The position numbers and the translations under genes are program-made. From Dethiosulfovibrio salsuginis (GTDB lineage Bacteria > Synergistota > Synergistia > Synergistales > Dethiosulfovibrionaceae): a stretch of 35,464 nucleotides of DNA. Where the stretch lies: positions 1 through 35,464 of the forward strand of contig NZ_FXBB01000026.1 in the NCBI RefSeq assembly GCF_900177735.1, in the 5' to 3' direction. Each line of letters begins with the position of its first letter. The stretch's first letter is position 1. The notes under the pieces were generated by a model. The model saw nothing but the letters and a program-made list of their open reading frames with translations, searched no databases and was not told the origin of the DNA. Of the stretch, positions 16,332 to 24,327 are shown piece after piece.

Positions 16332-17783
16332 ATGAAAAAAATAGTTTCTTTATTGTCGGTATTTATGGCTATTCTCGCAGGGGCGCTTTTCGTGATGATG
16401 TCCCGACCTGCCCCTGATCCGGGGATATTCCTCCCCTCCATCGACGGCGGTACCGTTCAGGTTCATCTCCGGCGAGGTGATCTGGCGATGGAGTGGCTTT
16501 TGGACCTCGACGAGTTCGTCAGGTCCAAAGACCTACCTCCCTCTGGGCTGAACGAGCTCATACCATTCGTAGGCAGAGGTTCTTTGCAGGCGGAGTTGGA
16601 CCTGCCGGAGGGGCTATCGGACCGCTTCTTCTTGGCCCTTGAGGTTATAGAGGTGCCTAAGGCGATGAAGCTCTCTCAGACGTTGAAGGACGAGGCGGTG
16701 AGGAGAGGGTGGGAAGCCCTGCCTCTCGAAGCTGCTTTGCCTCAGGAAATAGCCCCTCTTTTCGTCCTTGTAAGGGACGATTTCAAATCTTACTGGGGCC
16801 TTTGGCGTAGGAGAGCGGGCTCGGTTATCCTGGTTGCCTCTTCCATTGAGGATCTAGCCTCTATGGTTCCAGAGGGAGTTCTGCCGGTCAGACAGACCTC
16901 CGGCTCCAATTGGGCGAGGTTGGACCTCCCACGGTTCCCCTCTTCCGACGATCACCGGGGATTCTCCTCCGAGTGGTCTCTGTCCAGGACCGACGAGAGG
17001 ATATCCTTATCCTCCTGGAATAACGGTCATGAGGTTTATTTATCCCAAGATGGTCTGAGCGACCTTGCTGAGATAGGGGAGATACCCCTTTACGGCGGGG
17101 GAAAGCTGGCTGCCCTGGCCGCCTTTACCGGAAGTTCGACGGTCTCTCCACCTGATGAGATTATGGAGTCCCTTCTGGACGAGGAGTCCAGGCTTCTCCT
17201 GGACGGTTGGATATCCTTAGTTCAGAATCTGGGGATTTCCTGGGAGGACATAGTCGCCGCCCTTGAGGGAAGGATGTCCTTCGTGTTGGGCTCAAACGCC
17301 TCAGGTCTCATGGGTCCTATGCCGGGGGGATACGTCCTCTTCGAGGGAGTTTCGCCGGATTTAGGTCGGAAGATAGTCGACTGTCTCGCCCCTTTGAACC
17401 TGCCCTTTGGTGCTGGCCCTCTCAAAAAAGCGGGATGGAAGGGCGGTCTTTCCTGTAAATTTCCCTTGACCGCCGTCCTCGCCTACGGCGATCGTGGTCT
17501 TTTGGCCGGTGTTTTCGACCCCGACGATATCGATCGTCGACCTACCGTGCCTGAGCGTATATCCGATTCGGTCGGTAAAGCCAGACACCTTGCCTTCTCC
17601 GTGGACGTCAGAGGGCTTTTGGCGATCCTCGAGACTTACCGTTCTATGGCGTCCCTTCTGGACGACGATCTCGCCTCTATCCTCGGCTCCTTCATGGAGA
17701 TACTTTCACCTTGGGATAAGTTTGAGCTGTATACCCCGTCTATAGGGCGCTCTGAGCTGTTGCTCTACCGCCTTCGAAACTGA
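16332..17783 (+). CDS. Exported or membrane-anchored protein of unknown function
   Basis: 483 residues. The N terminus is MKKIVSLLSVFMAILAGALF followed by VMMSRPAPDP, a signal peptide or single anchor with no lipobox Cys. The rest is soluble and Leu/Ser/Asp-rich, with repeated DLP/DLDEF-like segments and no catalytic motif I recognise; general shape and size recall DUF3352-type extracytoplasmic proteins, but that is only an impression. ATG 16332 has AAGGAGAGG upstream; the frame extends 39 nt further, through the likely 5' UTR. It is divergent from the CobT-like gene. TATCAT at 16281-16286 could be a -10, but I find no good -35. Fifteen bases separate it from the zinc-knuckle gene, so the three genes to 18628 are probably one transcript. 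Confidence 0.7.
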   Translation: MKKIVSLLSVFMAILAGALFVMMSRPAPDPGIFLPSIDGGTVQVHLRRGDLAMEWLLDLDEFVRSKDLPPSGLNELIPFVGRGSLQAELDLPEGLSDRFFLALEVIEVPKAMKLSQTLKDEAVRRGWEALPLEAALPQEIAPLFVLVRDDFKSYWGLWRRRAGSVILVASSIEDLASMVPEGVLPVRQTSGSNWARLDLPRFPSSDDHRGFSSEWSLSRTDERISLSSWNNGHEVYLSQDGLSDLAEIGEIPLYGGGKLAALAAFTGSSTVSPPDEIMESLLDEESRLLLDGWISLVQNLGISWEDIVAALEGRMSFVLGSNASGLMGPMPGGYVLFEGVSPDLGRKIVDCLAPLNLPFGAGPLKKAGWKGGLSCKFPLTAVLAYGDRGLLAGVFDPDDIDRRPTVPERISDSVGKARHLAFSVDVRGLLAILETYRSMASLLDDDLASILGSFMEILSPWDKFELYTPSIGRSELLLYRLRN

Positions 17784-17798
17784 AAGGAGATTTTTTAT

Positions 17799-18155
17799 TT
17801 GAATTACGATCCAGAATGTATGAAAGTCAAGTTGTGTAAAAAATGCAAAGGCCTCGGCTTTGCCCTTGGCAAAACGGGGGAGAAATTCGGCTGTCCCGAG
17901 TGCAGCGGTTCCGGTAGGGTCGTAGTCAAAACCCTCAGAAGCGATTTTCCCCTGGACGATTTAAACGAAAATCTGACTTTCGATAAAGACACCATGAAGG
18001 TTCAGGTCTGTAAGAGCTGTGCAGGACTAGGGGCTTTCGTCTACGGCCCTGAGGACAGTCGGGATTGTCAGGATTGCGGCGGGACCGGCAGGATAGTGGT
18101 TCAGCAGATATCCACCGAGTATCAGCTACATCATCTTAAAGAGTTCGAGGAGTGA
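17799..18155 (+). CDS. Small protein with two DnaJ-type zinc knuckle modules
   Basis: 118 residues made of two copies of about 55 residues. The first has CKKCKGLGF (from residue 13) and CPECSGSGR; the second has CKSCAGLGAF (from about residue 72) and CQDCGGTGR. Each module thus has two CxxCxGxG motifs, the zinc-binding pattern of the DnaJ cysteine-rich domain, but there is no J domain or DnaJ C-terminal domain. Each module also begins with a matching lead (PECMKVKLC; KDTMKVQVC) and ends with an acidic-hydrophobic tail, so the gene arose by internal duplication. The start is TTG 17799 with AAGGAG 9 nt upstream. The stop overlaps the next start (GTGA). A zinc protein, perhaps a redox or folding helper; function unknown. 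Confidence 0.78.
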   Translation: MNYDPECMKVKLCKKCKGLGFALGKTGEKFGCPECSGSGRVVVKTLRSDFPLDDLNENLTFDKDTMKVQVCKSCAGLGAFVYGPEDSRDCQDCGGTGRIVVQQISTEYQLHHLKEFEE

Positions 18156-18628
18156 TTCCTGTGGCAATTGAGCACGGAGAGATAATGGGGATTCAGATAA
18201 GGGACATGGTCCTTGTCGCCGATCAGGAGGATCCGATATACAGGGGAGACCTCTACCTGGACGGGGTTAAAATCGGTTCTTTTGAGGAGGATCAGGACGG
18301 AGGTCCTACAGCGATATACGTGGACAGCGATGCGTCCGATAGTTTGCGGGAGAGGATGGACTCTTTTTTTGCAAAAGAGGGATTCTCCGTCCAGGAGGAG
18401 GAGGACTACGACCTGTTTTTCATCAGGTTGATAGAGCTTGAGCAGCTTCTCCAGGTTTTTCTGGAGCTTCCGGAGAGGGGAATGGCCTATCTAGTCGCCG
18501 ACTATACCGACGAGGAGATGGTTGTCTACGAGGTGGAGAACGATATGGGGCTGGATCAGCTCATACTGGAGGGCCGTATGGAGGACTACGACGTGTATCG
18601 ATCCCTGGAGGATTTCGTTATTTCCTGA
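18152..18628 (+). CDS. Acidic cytoplasmic protein of unknown function
   Basis: Up to 158 residues, strongly acidic (runs such as FEEDQDGG and QEEEDYD), with no signal peptide or membrane segment. I do not recognise the family. Two starts are possible: GTG 18152, which overlaps the upstream stop as GTGA, or ATG 18185, preceded closely by GGAGAG; the latter gives MGIQIRDMVLVADQE and 147 residues. Translationally coupled to the zinc-knuckle protein, so they may act together. The aspartate-family promoter begins 9 bp after its stop codon. Confidence 0.65.
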   Translation: MIPVAIEHGEIMGIQIRDMVLVADQEDPIYRGDLYLDGVKIGSFEEDQDGGPTAIYVDSDASDSLRERMDSFFAKEGFSVQEEEDYDLFFIRLIELEQLLQVFLELPERGMAYLVADYTDEEMVVYEVENDMGLDQLILEGRMEDYDVYRSLEDFVIS

Positions 18629-18636
18629 GTTCGCTG

Positions 18637-18665
18637 TTGACAGATTAAGCTAACAGGTGTATCAT
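18637..18665 (+). promoter_or_regulatory. Strong promoter of the aspartate-family operon
   Basis: TTGACA (18637-18642), exact consensus, 17 bp spacer, TATCAT (18660-18665), 4/6. The best sigma-70 promoter in the window. The expected start is near 18672, giving a leader RNA of about 235 nt before the first structural gene. Confidence 0.8.
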
Positions 18666-18716
18666 GCCCAACAATATCCGCTCCCGAGGCGGAAACTTTC
18701 GAAGGAGGTAGTCGTC

Positions 18717-18803
18717 ATGAACTGTAAACTTTTCTCTTCCGCTATTACCATGATGATGTGCACTACTATGTACGGCGACCCTTCGGAAGGAGTCGGCGCG
18801 TAG
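18717..18803 (+). CDS. Leader peptide rich in Thr and Met codons, upstream of the lysC-asd-hom operon
   Basis: A 28-codon frame from ATG 18717 to TAG 18801-18803 with an ideal AAGGAGG (18702-18708) 8 nt upstream. Codons 10-18 read ITMMMCTTM, that is Ile, Thr, three Met, Cys, two Thr and Met (18744-18770). Thr, Met and Ile are the end products of the pathway encoded downstream. It lies between a strong promoter and an intrinsic terminator, the standard architecture of ribosome-mediated attenuation (compare thrL of enterobacteria). The N-terminal half (NCKLFSSA) is unremarkable. Not a known family; the call rests on position, Shine-Dalgarno quality and codon content. Confidence 0.82.
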   Translation: MNCKLFSSAITMMMCTTMYGDPSEGVGA

Positions 18804-18832
18804 CCTCGTGCACGCACCTACAGCTCGTTCAG

Positions 18833-18869
18833 GCCGGGTCACCTTATACTAAGGGGACCCGGCTTTTTT
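18833..18869 (+). terminator. Attenuator terminator of the aspartate-family operon
   Basis: GCCGGGTC (18833-18840) pairs with GACCCGGC (18856-18863), loop about 15 nt with possible extra pairs CCT/AGG, then six T (18864-18869). It lies 30 nt after the leader peptide stop and 40 nt before the first structural gene. GGCGACCC inside the leader frame (18774-18781) could pair with GGGTCACC (18836-18843) over seven of eight positions and block the terminator, but GACCC also sits in a local hairpin (18776-18795). Which structure the stalled ribosome favours is not settled. Confidence 0.85.
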
Positions 18870-18908
18870 GTATCTTTATTTTAAAAAATGTGGGGAGTGT
18901 GAGTTTTT

Positions 18909-20171
18909 ATGAAAGAAAATCTCCGTTTTGATCCGTCCGCGGTGGAGGCTGTATCCAGCTATTTGACCGATCCGTCCAATCCTGTGGTGTCCAGGCTTCT
19001 GGAGGTCATGGCCCCTTACGGCACGCCGGAGGAGATAAACGGCAAGGCCAGAGCCGCCGGTGAGCTGGACAACCTCCTGGGGAGACTGGAGGCGGAAAAG
19101 TCTCCCTATCTGAGCGACGTCCTGTGGCTCAAAGAAAGGCGAGACAGCGGAGATTTCGTCTCTCTGGCCGAATACCGTCGGTCCGTCGTTGGCTCCGATC
19201 TTGAGATCTCCAAGGAGGCCCAGGACAGAGCTGTGACCTTAGAGATAAGCGCCCTCCAGTTCTTTCCTTGGCTCATAGCTGAGGCGAAGCAGGCCATAGA
19301 GAAAAAGGAGGTTATGCCCGGTCGGTTCATCAGGGTAAGGAACATGGCTGAGCAGGTCGCCGATCAGGGGGATATCCTGGCTGTGGCCGCTTCCATGAAG
19401 ATCATGGGGGCAAGCCTGGTTGAGTCGCTGGACACCAGAGGGACCGACGGATCGAACGTCCACCTCGGCGGTCCCGATACCATCACCGGCTATTTCGGAG
19501 GCATCGGCCAGCCTAACGACTACTGCTACCGCTGGGTCGACGAGTTCCTAAAGTACTACACCCAGTACGGAGTGCAGCAGGTGCTTAACATAAACTCGGG
19601 CACGGTCCTTCTCGGCTATCTTCTCTACCGCCTCGGGGTGGATATCCAGTTCAAAATATCGGTGTTCATGGGTAACGACAACCCCGCCGCAGCCCTTTGG
19701 ACCTTGATGATGGCCCGTTTCCTGGCCAGGGAGGACGGGACCACCCCCTTAGCGGGTTTCAACCTGTCCAACTCCTGCGACGTCGAGACCGTTAAGGCTA
19801 TCGCCGACATAAGGAAGGCTCTAGGGCTGGAGAAGGACGTCAGGATAGAGCACCACATAACCGAGCCCTGGAAGCACATAGTCCGCCAGCCATACTGCCG
19901 CAGGGACGACCTTCTGGACTTGGCGGCCTCGGTAGGCAATATCTCCGCCAAACACGAGGGAGGAGACCCGGAGGTCGAAGGTGCTCTGGACGATCCCGCT
20001 TCCCTGACGGACTACTTTATCCCTAAGGCGGACATACTGGCCCAGGGACTGATGGAGAAGCTCCAGAGGGACTACCTCCTCAAGCACGATTCGCTCAACC
20101 ACACCGCTCGGTCTCTGACCGAAAAAGGCTTCGCCTTTTTAGCTGCTCCCCTACTTCACAGCAGGTCCTAG
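18909..20171 (+). CDS. Unrecognised 420-residue protein, first gene of the aspartate-family operon
   Basis: Cytoplasmic, no signal or membrane helices, mixed alpha/beta composition. Notable stretches: HLGGPDTITGYFGGIGQPND (about 182-201), NINSGTVLLGYLLYRLGVD, FMGNDNPAAALWTLMMARFL, LSNSCDVETVKAIADIRKAL, IEHHITEPWKHI and NISAKHEGGDPEVE. The alternating beta-alpha pattern and clustered His/Glu residues suggest a TIM-barrel-like enzyme that could bind a metal, but I cannot name the family. It begins 40 nt after the attenuator terminator and ends 10 nt before lysC, so it is co-expressed with aspartate kinase, semialdehyde dehydrogenase and homoserine dehydrogenase. A role in Met, Thr or homoserine metabolism is the natural guess from context only. 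Confidence 0.85.
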   Translation: MKENLRFDPSAVEAVSSYLTDPSNPVVSRLLEVMAPYGTPEEINGKARAAGELDNLLGRLEAEKSPYLSDVLWLKERRDSGDFVSLAEYRRSVVGSDLEISKEAQDRAVTLEISALQFFPWLIAEAKQAIEKKEVMPGRFIRVRNMAEQVADQGDILAVAASMKIMGASLVESLDTRGTDGSNVHLGGPDTITGYFGGIGQPNDYCYRWVDEFLKYYTQYGVQQVLNINSGTVLLGYLLYRLGVDIQFKISVFMGNDNPAAALWTLMMARFLAREDGTTPLAGFNLSNSCDVETVKAIADIRKALGLEKDVRIEHHITEPWKHIVRQPYCRRDDLLDLAASVGNISAKHEGGDPEVEGALDDPASLTDYFIPKADILAQGLMEKLQRDYLLKHDSLNHTARSLTEKGFAFLAAPLLHSRS

Positions 20172-20181
20172 AGGTTGAGTC

Positions 20182-21384
20182 ATGGGGCAGGAAGCTAAAC
20201 CTATAGTCCTGAAGTTCGGCGGTTCCTCCATGGGATCGCCGGAGAAGATCAGGGCTGTGGCTCGAAGGGTCATGGGGTTTGTCGAGAAGGGATACAGAGT
20301 GGCCGTGGTGGTCTCCGCCATGGGAGACACCACCGACAGGCTTCTTGAGTTAGCCCGATCCGTTACGCAGGGAAGTCGTTGTCCCAGGGAGATGGACCAA
20401 CTTTTGTCCACAGGGGAACAGCAGTCCATCGCCCTTCTGGCTATGGCACTCAAGGCGGAGGGACAGGATAGCCTGTCCTTCACCGGGCAACAGGCTGGTT
20501 TCTTCGCCTCGGGATACCATCAGGAGGGCCGCATAAAGGATATCGATCCAAAACGGGTACTGTCCTGTCTAGCTCGAGGTGCGGTGGCGGTGGTCGCCGG
20601 TTTTCAGGGCATGGACCAAGAGGGAGACGTTATCACCCTGGGCAGAGGTGGTTCAGACCTGTCCGCCATAGCCCTGGCGGCGGCCCTTGAGGCCTCCTGT
20701 TGCTACATATTCACCGACGTCGACGGCATCTACACCGCCGACCCCAGGGTCGTCTTGGGGGCCAGAAAGCTGGACCGGATATCCTGGGACGAGTGCCTTG
20801 AGATGACCGTAGCAGGGGCAAAGGTGCTCCAGGCCAGGAGCGTGGAGATGGCCATAAGAAGCGGTGTGGACGTATGCGTGGCGTCCAGCTTCGACGAGGA
20901 AATAGAGGGGACCTGGATCATGAGGGATTTTATAGAGGAAAAGGCGGCGGTCAGAGCGGTAAGTCAGGACGACGATGCGGCCAGAGTGGCCTTCGACGGA
21001 GGCTGTTCACCCTGTCAGGTGGCAAAATCCCTGTCCGATAGGGGCATAGTCGCCCAGGTGGTGGTCCAGGACGGACGGGCGGTCCTTTTGGTGAGGGGCA
21101 GCAGGCTCGAGGAGACGCTGGATATCTGCAAAGAACACCAGGTGTCGGGGCTTAAATGGGATGAGGGGCTTTCCAGGATCTCCGTCGTAGGGGCGGGTCT
21201 CGCCAACCACCCTGAGATATCCGCCCAGATACTTTCGGTGCTGGAGGATATAGACGTGGACGTGGAAATGCTCCTTCCCTCCGCCTTGTCGGTAACCTGT
21301 CTGGTAAAGTCGTCCCACGGAGCGGACGCCGTCCGTGCTCTGCACGGCAAGTTTATAGAAGGAGGTCTCGTTAGATGCGCATAG
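20182..21384 (+). CDS. lysC: Aspartate kinase
   Basis: Phosphorylates aspartate, the first step toward Lys, Thr, Met and Ile. 400 residues: the N-terminal kinase domain begins VLKFGGSSMGSPEK (Lys11; most enzymes have KFGGTSV), followed by STGEQQSIALL near 76 and GRGGSDLSAIALA near 154 for aspartate and ATP binding. Two C-terminal ACT domains (about 260-400) would bind an inhibitory amino acid. Monofunctional, not fused to homoserine dehydrogenase. ATG 20182, and the 3' end overlaps asd by 10 bp. The leader peptide suggests that transcription senses Thr/Met; feedback via ACT adds a second level. Confidence 0.95.
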   Translation: MGQEAKPIVLKFGGSSMGSPEKIRAVARRVMGFVEKGYRVAVVVSAMGDTTDRLLELARSVTQGSRCPREMDQLLSTGEQQSIALLAMALKAEGQDSLSFTGQQAGFFASGYHQEGRIKDIDPKRVLSCLARGAVAVVAGFQGMDQEGDVITLGRGGSDLSAIALAAALEASCCYIFTDVDGIYTADPRVVLGARKLDRISWDECLEMTVAGAKVLQARSVEMAIRSGVDVCVASSFDEEIEGTWIMRDFIEEKAAVRAVSQDDDAARVAFDGGCSPCQVAKSLSDRGIVAQVVVQDGRAVLLVRGSRLEETLDICKEHQVSGLKWDEGLSRISVVGAGLANHPEISAQILSVLEDIDVDVEMLLPSALSVTCLVKSSHGADAVRALHGKFIEGGLVRCA

Positions 21385-22379
21385 CCCTTTTAGGGGCCAC
21401 AGGCCTGGTAGGAAGAGAGATGATCAAGACTATAGAGGAAAGGGGATTGGCGGTGGAGGAGTTTCGCCCTCTCGCCTCTGCCCGTTCCGCAGGAAGCACA
21501 GTCAGCCTCAACGGCAGGGACTGGACGGTGCAGGAGGTCTCACCTGAGGGCTTCGATGGCATAGACGTGGCCATATTCTCCGCCGGCGGCGACGCCTCCA
21601 GAAAGTGGGCTCCTGTCGCGGCTGAGAGGGGAGCGGTGGTCATAGACAACAGCTCCGCCTGGAGGATGGACCCTGAGGTTCCCCTTGTTGTCCCGGAGAT
21701 AAACGGTCAGGCCGCCAAGAATACCCCTAAAGGCATCATAGCCAACCCAAACTGCTCGACCATCCACGCGGTGATGGCCCTCTATCCTCTCCATAAAGCG
21801 ATAGGGCTGAGATCTATGGTGGTTACCACACTTCAGTCAGTATCAGGATCCGGCTGGAAGGCGGTGGAGGAGCTTGAGGAGGAGAGTCGGCTGGTGCTTG
21901 AGGGAAAGAAGTCCGACGCCGATAAGAGGGCCTCGGTCTATCCCCACAGGATAGCCTTTAACGCCGTCCCTCAGGTTGGTAGTTTCGACGATCAGGGCTA
22001 CACCGACGAGGAGTGGAAGATGGTCAACGAGTCCAGAAAGATAATGTCCTTGCCGGAGCTAAAGGTCGACTGCACCTGTACCAGGGTCCCGGTGATGAGG
22101 GGACACTCTCTTTCCATAGCGGCCCAGTTCGACCGTGCCGTATCGCCGGAGGAGGCAAGGGCCATTCTGTCCGACGCTCCCGGCGTGGTGGTCAGAGACG
22201 ATCCGTCCTCTTCGGTCTATCCTCTGGCTATAGAGGCGGAGGGAACCGATCCGGTCTACGTCGGTCGCATCAGGAGGAACCTGGTCCTGGATAACGGTCT
22301 GGACCTGTGGGTATCGTCGGATAATATAAGAAAAGGCGCGGCTCTGAACGCTGTTCAGATAGCGGAGCTGCTGGTTTAG
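21375..22379 (+). CDS. asd: Aspartate-semialdehyde dehydrogenase
   Basis: Reduces aspartyl phosphate to aspartate semialdehyde with NADPH. 334 residues: N-terminal Rossmann motif GATGLVGREM, the catalytic Cys127 in NPNCSTIHAV, and the substrate Arg237 and catalytic His244 in RVPVMRGHS. The length is typical of the Gram-positive/archaeal-like class. The start overlaps lysC by 10 bp, so the two are translationally coupled. The next gene follows after 15 bp with a GGGAGGAGG Shine-Dalgarno sequence. Confidence 0.97.
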   Translation: MRIALLGATGLVGREMIKTIEERGLAVEEFRPLASARSAGSTVSLNGRDWTVQEVSPEGFDGIDVAIFSAGGDASRKWAPVAAERGAVVIDNSSAWRMDPEVPLVVPEINGQAAKNTPKGIIANPNCSTIHAVMALYPLHKAIGLRSMVVTTLQSVSGSGWKAVEELEEESRLVLEGKKSDADKRASVYPHRIAFNAVPQVGSFDDQGYTDEEWKMVNESRKIMSLPELKVDCTCTRVPVMRGHSLSIAAQFDRAVSPEEARAILSDAPGVVVRDDPSSSVYPLAIEAEGTDPVYVGRIRRNLVLDNGLDLWVSSDNIRKGAALNAVQIAELLV

Positions 22380-22394
22380 GGAGGAGGACGAAAA

Positions 22395-23444
22395 ATGGAA
22401 TGGGGAATCGCTTTAGTCGGATTCGGCAACGTCGCTCAGGGGCTTGCCAGGATAATAACCAGAAAAAAGGACGACCTGATCCGTCGCTACGGCTTCGTGC
22501 CGGTGGTGAACGCCATAGTGACAGGATCTAAGGGGACTATCTGGGATCCCTCGGGCCTTGATCTGGAGGCGGTTCTCCGTTCCCTGGACGAGAGAGGGGA
22601 CTTCTCGGCGGTGTCCGCTTCCTCCGCCTCGTTGGACCGTATCCTTGACGATCCCAGGATAGGGGTCGTCGTGGACACCACCCCTACAAACCTCGTCACC
22701 GGCGAGCCCGGTCTATCCCTGATACGTCGGGCGATCCGCTCGGGGAAGCACGTTATCAGCTCCAGCAAGGGGCCGGTGTCGGTGGCACTGCCGGAGCTCA
22801 TGGCACTGGCGGCAAGCCATGGAGTGGCATACCGTTTTGAAGGTGCTCTCCTCAGCGGAACTCCCTCCATAAACCTGGCCATGGAGGCTATGGCGGGATG
22901 CGACGTGGTGAAGGTGCAGGGGATAGTCAACGGAACCACCAACTACATTCTCTCAAGAATGGAGGAGGGACTGAATTACTCCGATGCCCTAACCGAGGCT
23001 CAGGAGCTAGGGTACGCCGAGACCGATCCCAGCGGCGACGTGGACGGATGGGACGCCGCTGTGAAGGCCCAGATAATAGCCACTGTGATAATGGGCGAGC
23101 CTATAGCTCTATCCCAGGTTAAGAGGGAGGGCATATCGAAGGTTTCCCTTGAAGACGTGAGATCCGCCCTGTCCAGGGGAAAGAGGATAAAGCTCGTAGC
23201 CCAGGTGGAGAGAAAAGACGGTGTCCTTGAGGCCTCGGTGGCTCCTCTGGAGCTTCCTCTGGACCACCCTCTAGCGGGGGTGATGGGGGCGACCAACGCC
23301 ATAACCTACGGCACCGACAACCTCAGAGACGTCACCATCGTCGGGCCCGGCGCCGGCAGGGAGGAGACCGGGCAGGCTATTTTGGCGGACCTGCTGGCTA
23401 TAGTAAGAGAGAGAGGGCTGAACCTTGGACGGCGGACTGCGTGA
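22395..23444 (+). CDS. hom: Homoserine dehydrogenase (short form without ACT domain)
   Basis: Reduces aspartate semialdehyde to homoserine. 349 residues: Rossmann motif LVGFGNVAQGLARI, the SSSKGP loop with Lys125, the homoserine-binding motif GIVNGTTNYILSRM near 176, and GWDAAVKAQ with the catalytic Asp220/Lys224 pair. It stops before the C-terminal ACT domain that most bacterial enzymes (about 430 residues) carry, so direct allosteric inhibition by Thr is unlikely here. Transcript-level control through the leader would then matter more. The 3' end overlaps the patatin gene by 20 bp. Confidence 0.95.
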   Translation: MEWGIALVGFGNVAQGLARIITRKKDDLIRRYGFVPVVNAIVTGSKGTIWDPSGLDLEAVLRSLDERGDFSAVSASSASLDRILDDPRIGVVVDTTPTNLVTGEPGLSLIRRAIRSGKHVISSSKGPVSVALPELMALAASHGVAYRFEGALLSGTPSINLAMEAMAGCDVVKVQGIVNGTTNYILSRMEEGLNYSDALTEAQELGYAETDPSGDVDGWDAAVKAQIIATVIMGEPIALSQVKREGISKVSLEDVRSALSRGKRIKLVAQVERKDGVLEASVAPLELPLDHPLAGVMGATNAITYGTDNLRDVTIVGPGAGREETGQAILADLLAIVRERGLNLGRRTA

Positions 23445-24327
23445 GGCCATCTCTCAAGGTCGGTCCATAGGGCTTGCCTTAGGTGGTGGTGCGGCCAGAG
23501 GGTGCGCCCATGTAGGTGTCCTGAGGGCCTTTCAGGAAAAAGGCATTACCCTTTCCTGCGTGGCGGGAACCAGCATAGGAGCCATGATCGGCGCGGTATA
23601 CGCCTCCGGTGGGTTGGACCACCTGGAGGCGTTGTTGCTTGAGCTCGATCCTCTCCACCTTCTGGCCTACTTCGACGTGGTATTCCCCCATTCCGGTCTG
23701 GTGGACGGCAGAAAGGTCACCGAGCTCCTGAGGGAGATCCTGGGAGACCGGAGCTTTAAAGACCTGTCGATGCCTTTCGCCGCCGTAGCTACGGACATAA
23801 GGGACGGCCGAGAGGTCGCGATCTCCTCCGGCGACGTTATAGACGCCGTCAGGGCCAGCATCGCAGTCCCTGGGGTTTTCACCCCCTTTATGTCAGGGGA
23901 GGCTGTCCTTGTCGACGGGGGGCTGGTCAATCCGGTGCCTGTCAACGTGGCTAGGTCCCTAGGGGCCGACTTCGTTGTGGCGGTGGATTTGAACCGCTAC
24001 GTGGTCGAAAGCAAGCAGGACGTCAGATGCGAACGCCCCCTTTCCTATCGTAAAGGGCAGGATCTCTCCCTGGGAAACCGTATCCTGGAGGAGATAAGGG
24101 CGTTGGTGGAGGACGGAAGCAGGTCCAGGCCGAAGCCGCCGAACATAGTCGACGTTATAGTTACGTCCATAAATATCATGGAGACCTCTATAACCCAGAG
24201 CAGGTTGAAGACCGATCCTCCAGACCTCCTCCTGGCCCCCAGGCTCGGAAACGTCCGATTTATGGAGTTTTTCAAGGCAAAAGAGGCCATGGAGGCGGGG
24301 TATAGGGTCGCTATAGAGTCGCTTTAG
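23425..24327 (+). CDS. Patatin-like phospholipase (RssA/YchK type)
   Basis: A 300-residue serine hydrolase of the bacterial patatin family, probably acting on lipids; no signal peptide. The oxyanion loop is LGGGAARGCAHVGVL (about 19-33), the nucleophile elbow GTSIG holds Ser50, and the DGG motif holds Asp164 of the catalytic dyad. The TTG start at 23425 lies inside hom (20 bp overlap), so it is tied to the amino-acid operon by translation, although no metabolic link is obvious. Its 3' end overlaps the convergent EamA gene by 17 bp. Confidence 0.9.
   Translation: MDGGLREAISQGRSIGLALGGGAARGCAHVGVLRAFQEKGITLSCVAGTSIGAMIGAVYASGGLDHLEALLLELDPLHLLAYFDVVFPHSGLVDGRKVTELLREILGDRSFKDLSMPFAAVATDIRDGREVAISSGDVIDAVRASIAVPGVFTPFMSGEAVLVDGGLVNPVPVNVARSLGADFVVAVDLNRYVVESKQDVRCERPLSYRKGQDLSLGNRILEEIRALVEDGSRSRPKPPNIVDVIVTSINIMETSITQSRLKTDPPDLLLAPRLGNVRFMEFFKAKEAMEAGYRVAIESL

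Noticed and set aside
18672-18908. T-box or S-box (SAM) riboswitch in front of the aspartate-family operon
   Set aside because: No AGGGTGGNACCGCG T-box sequence and no SAM riboswitch core; the well-placed short ORF explains the leader better.
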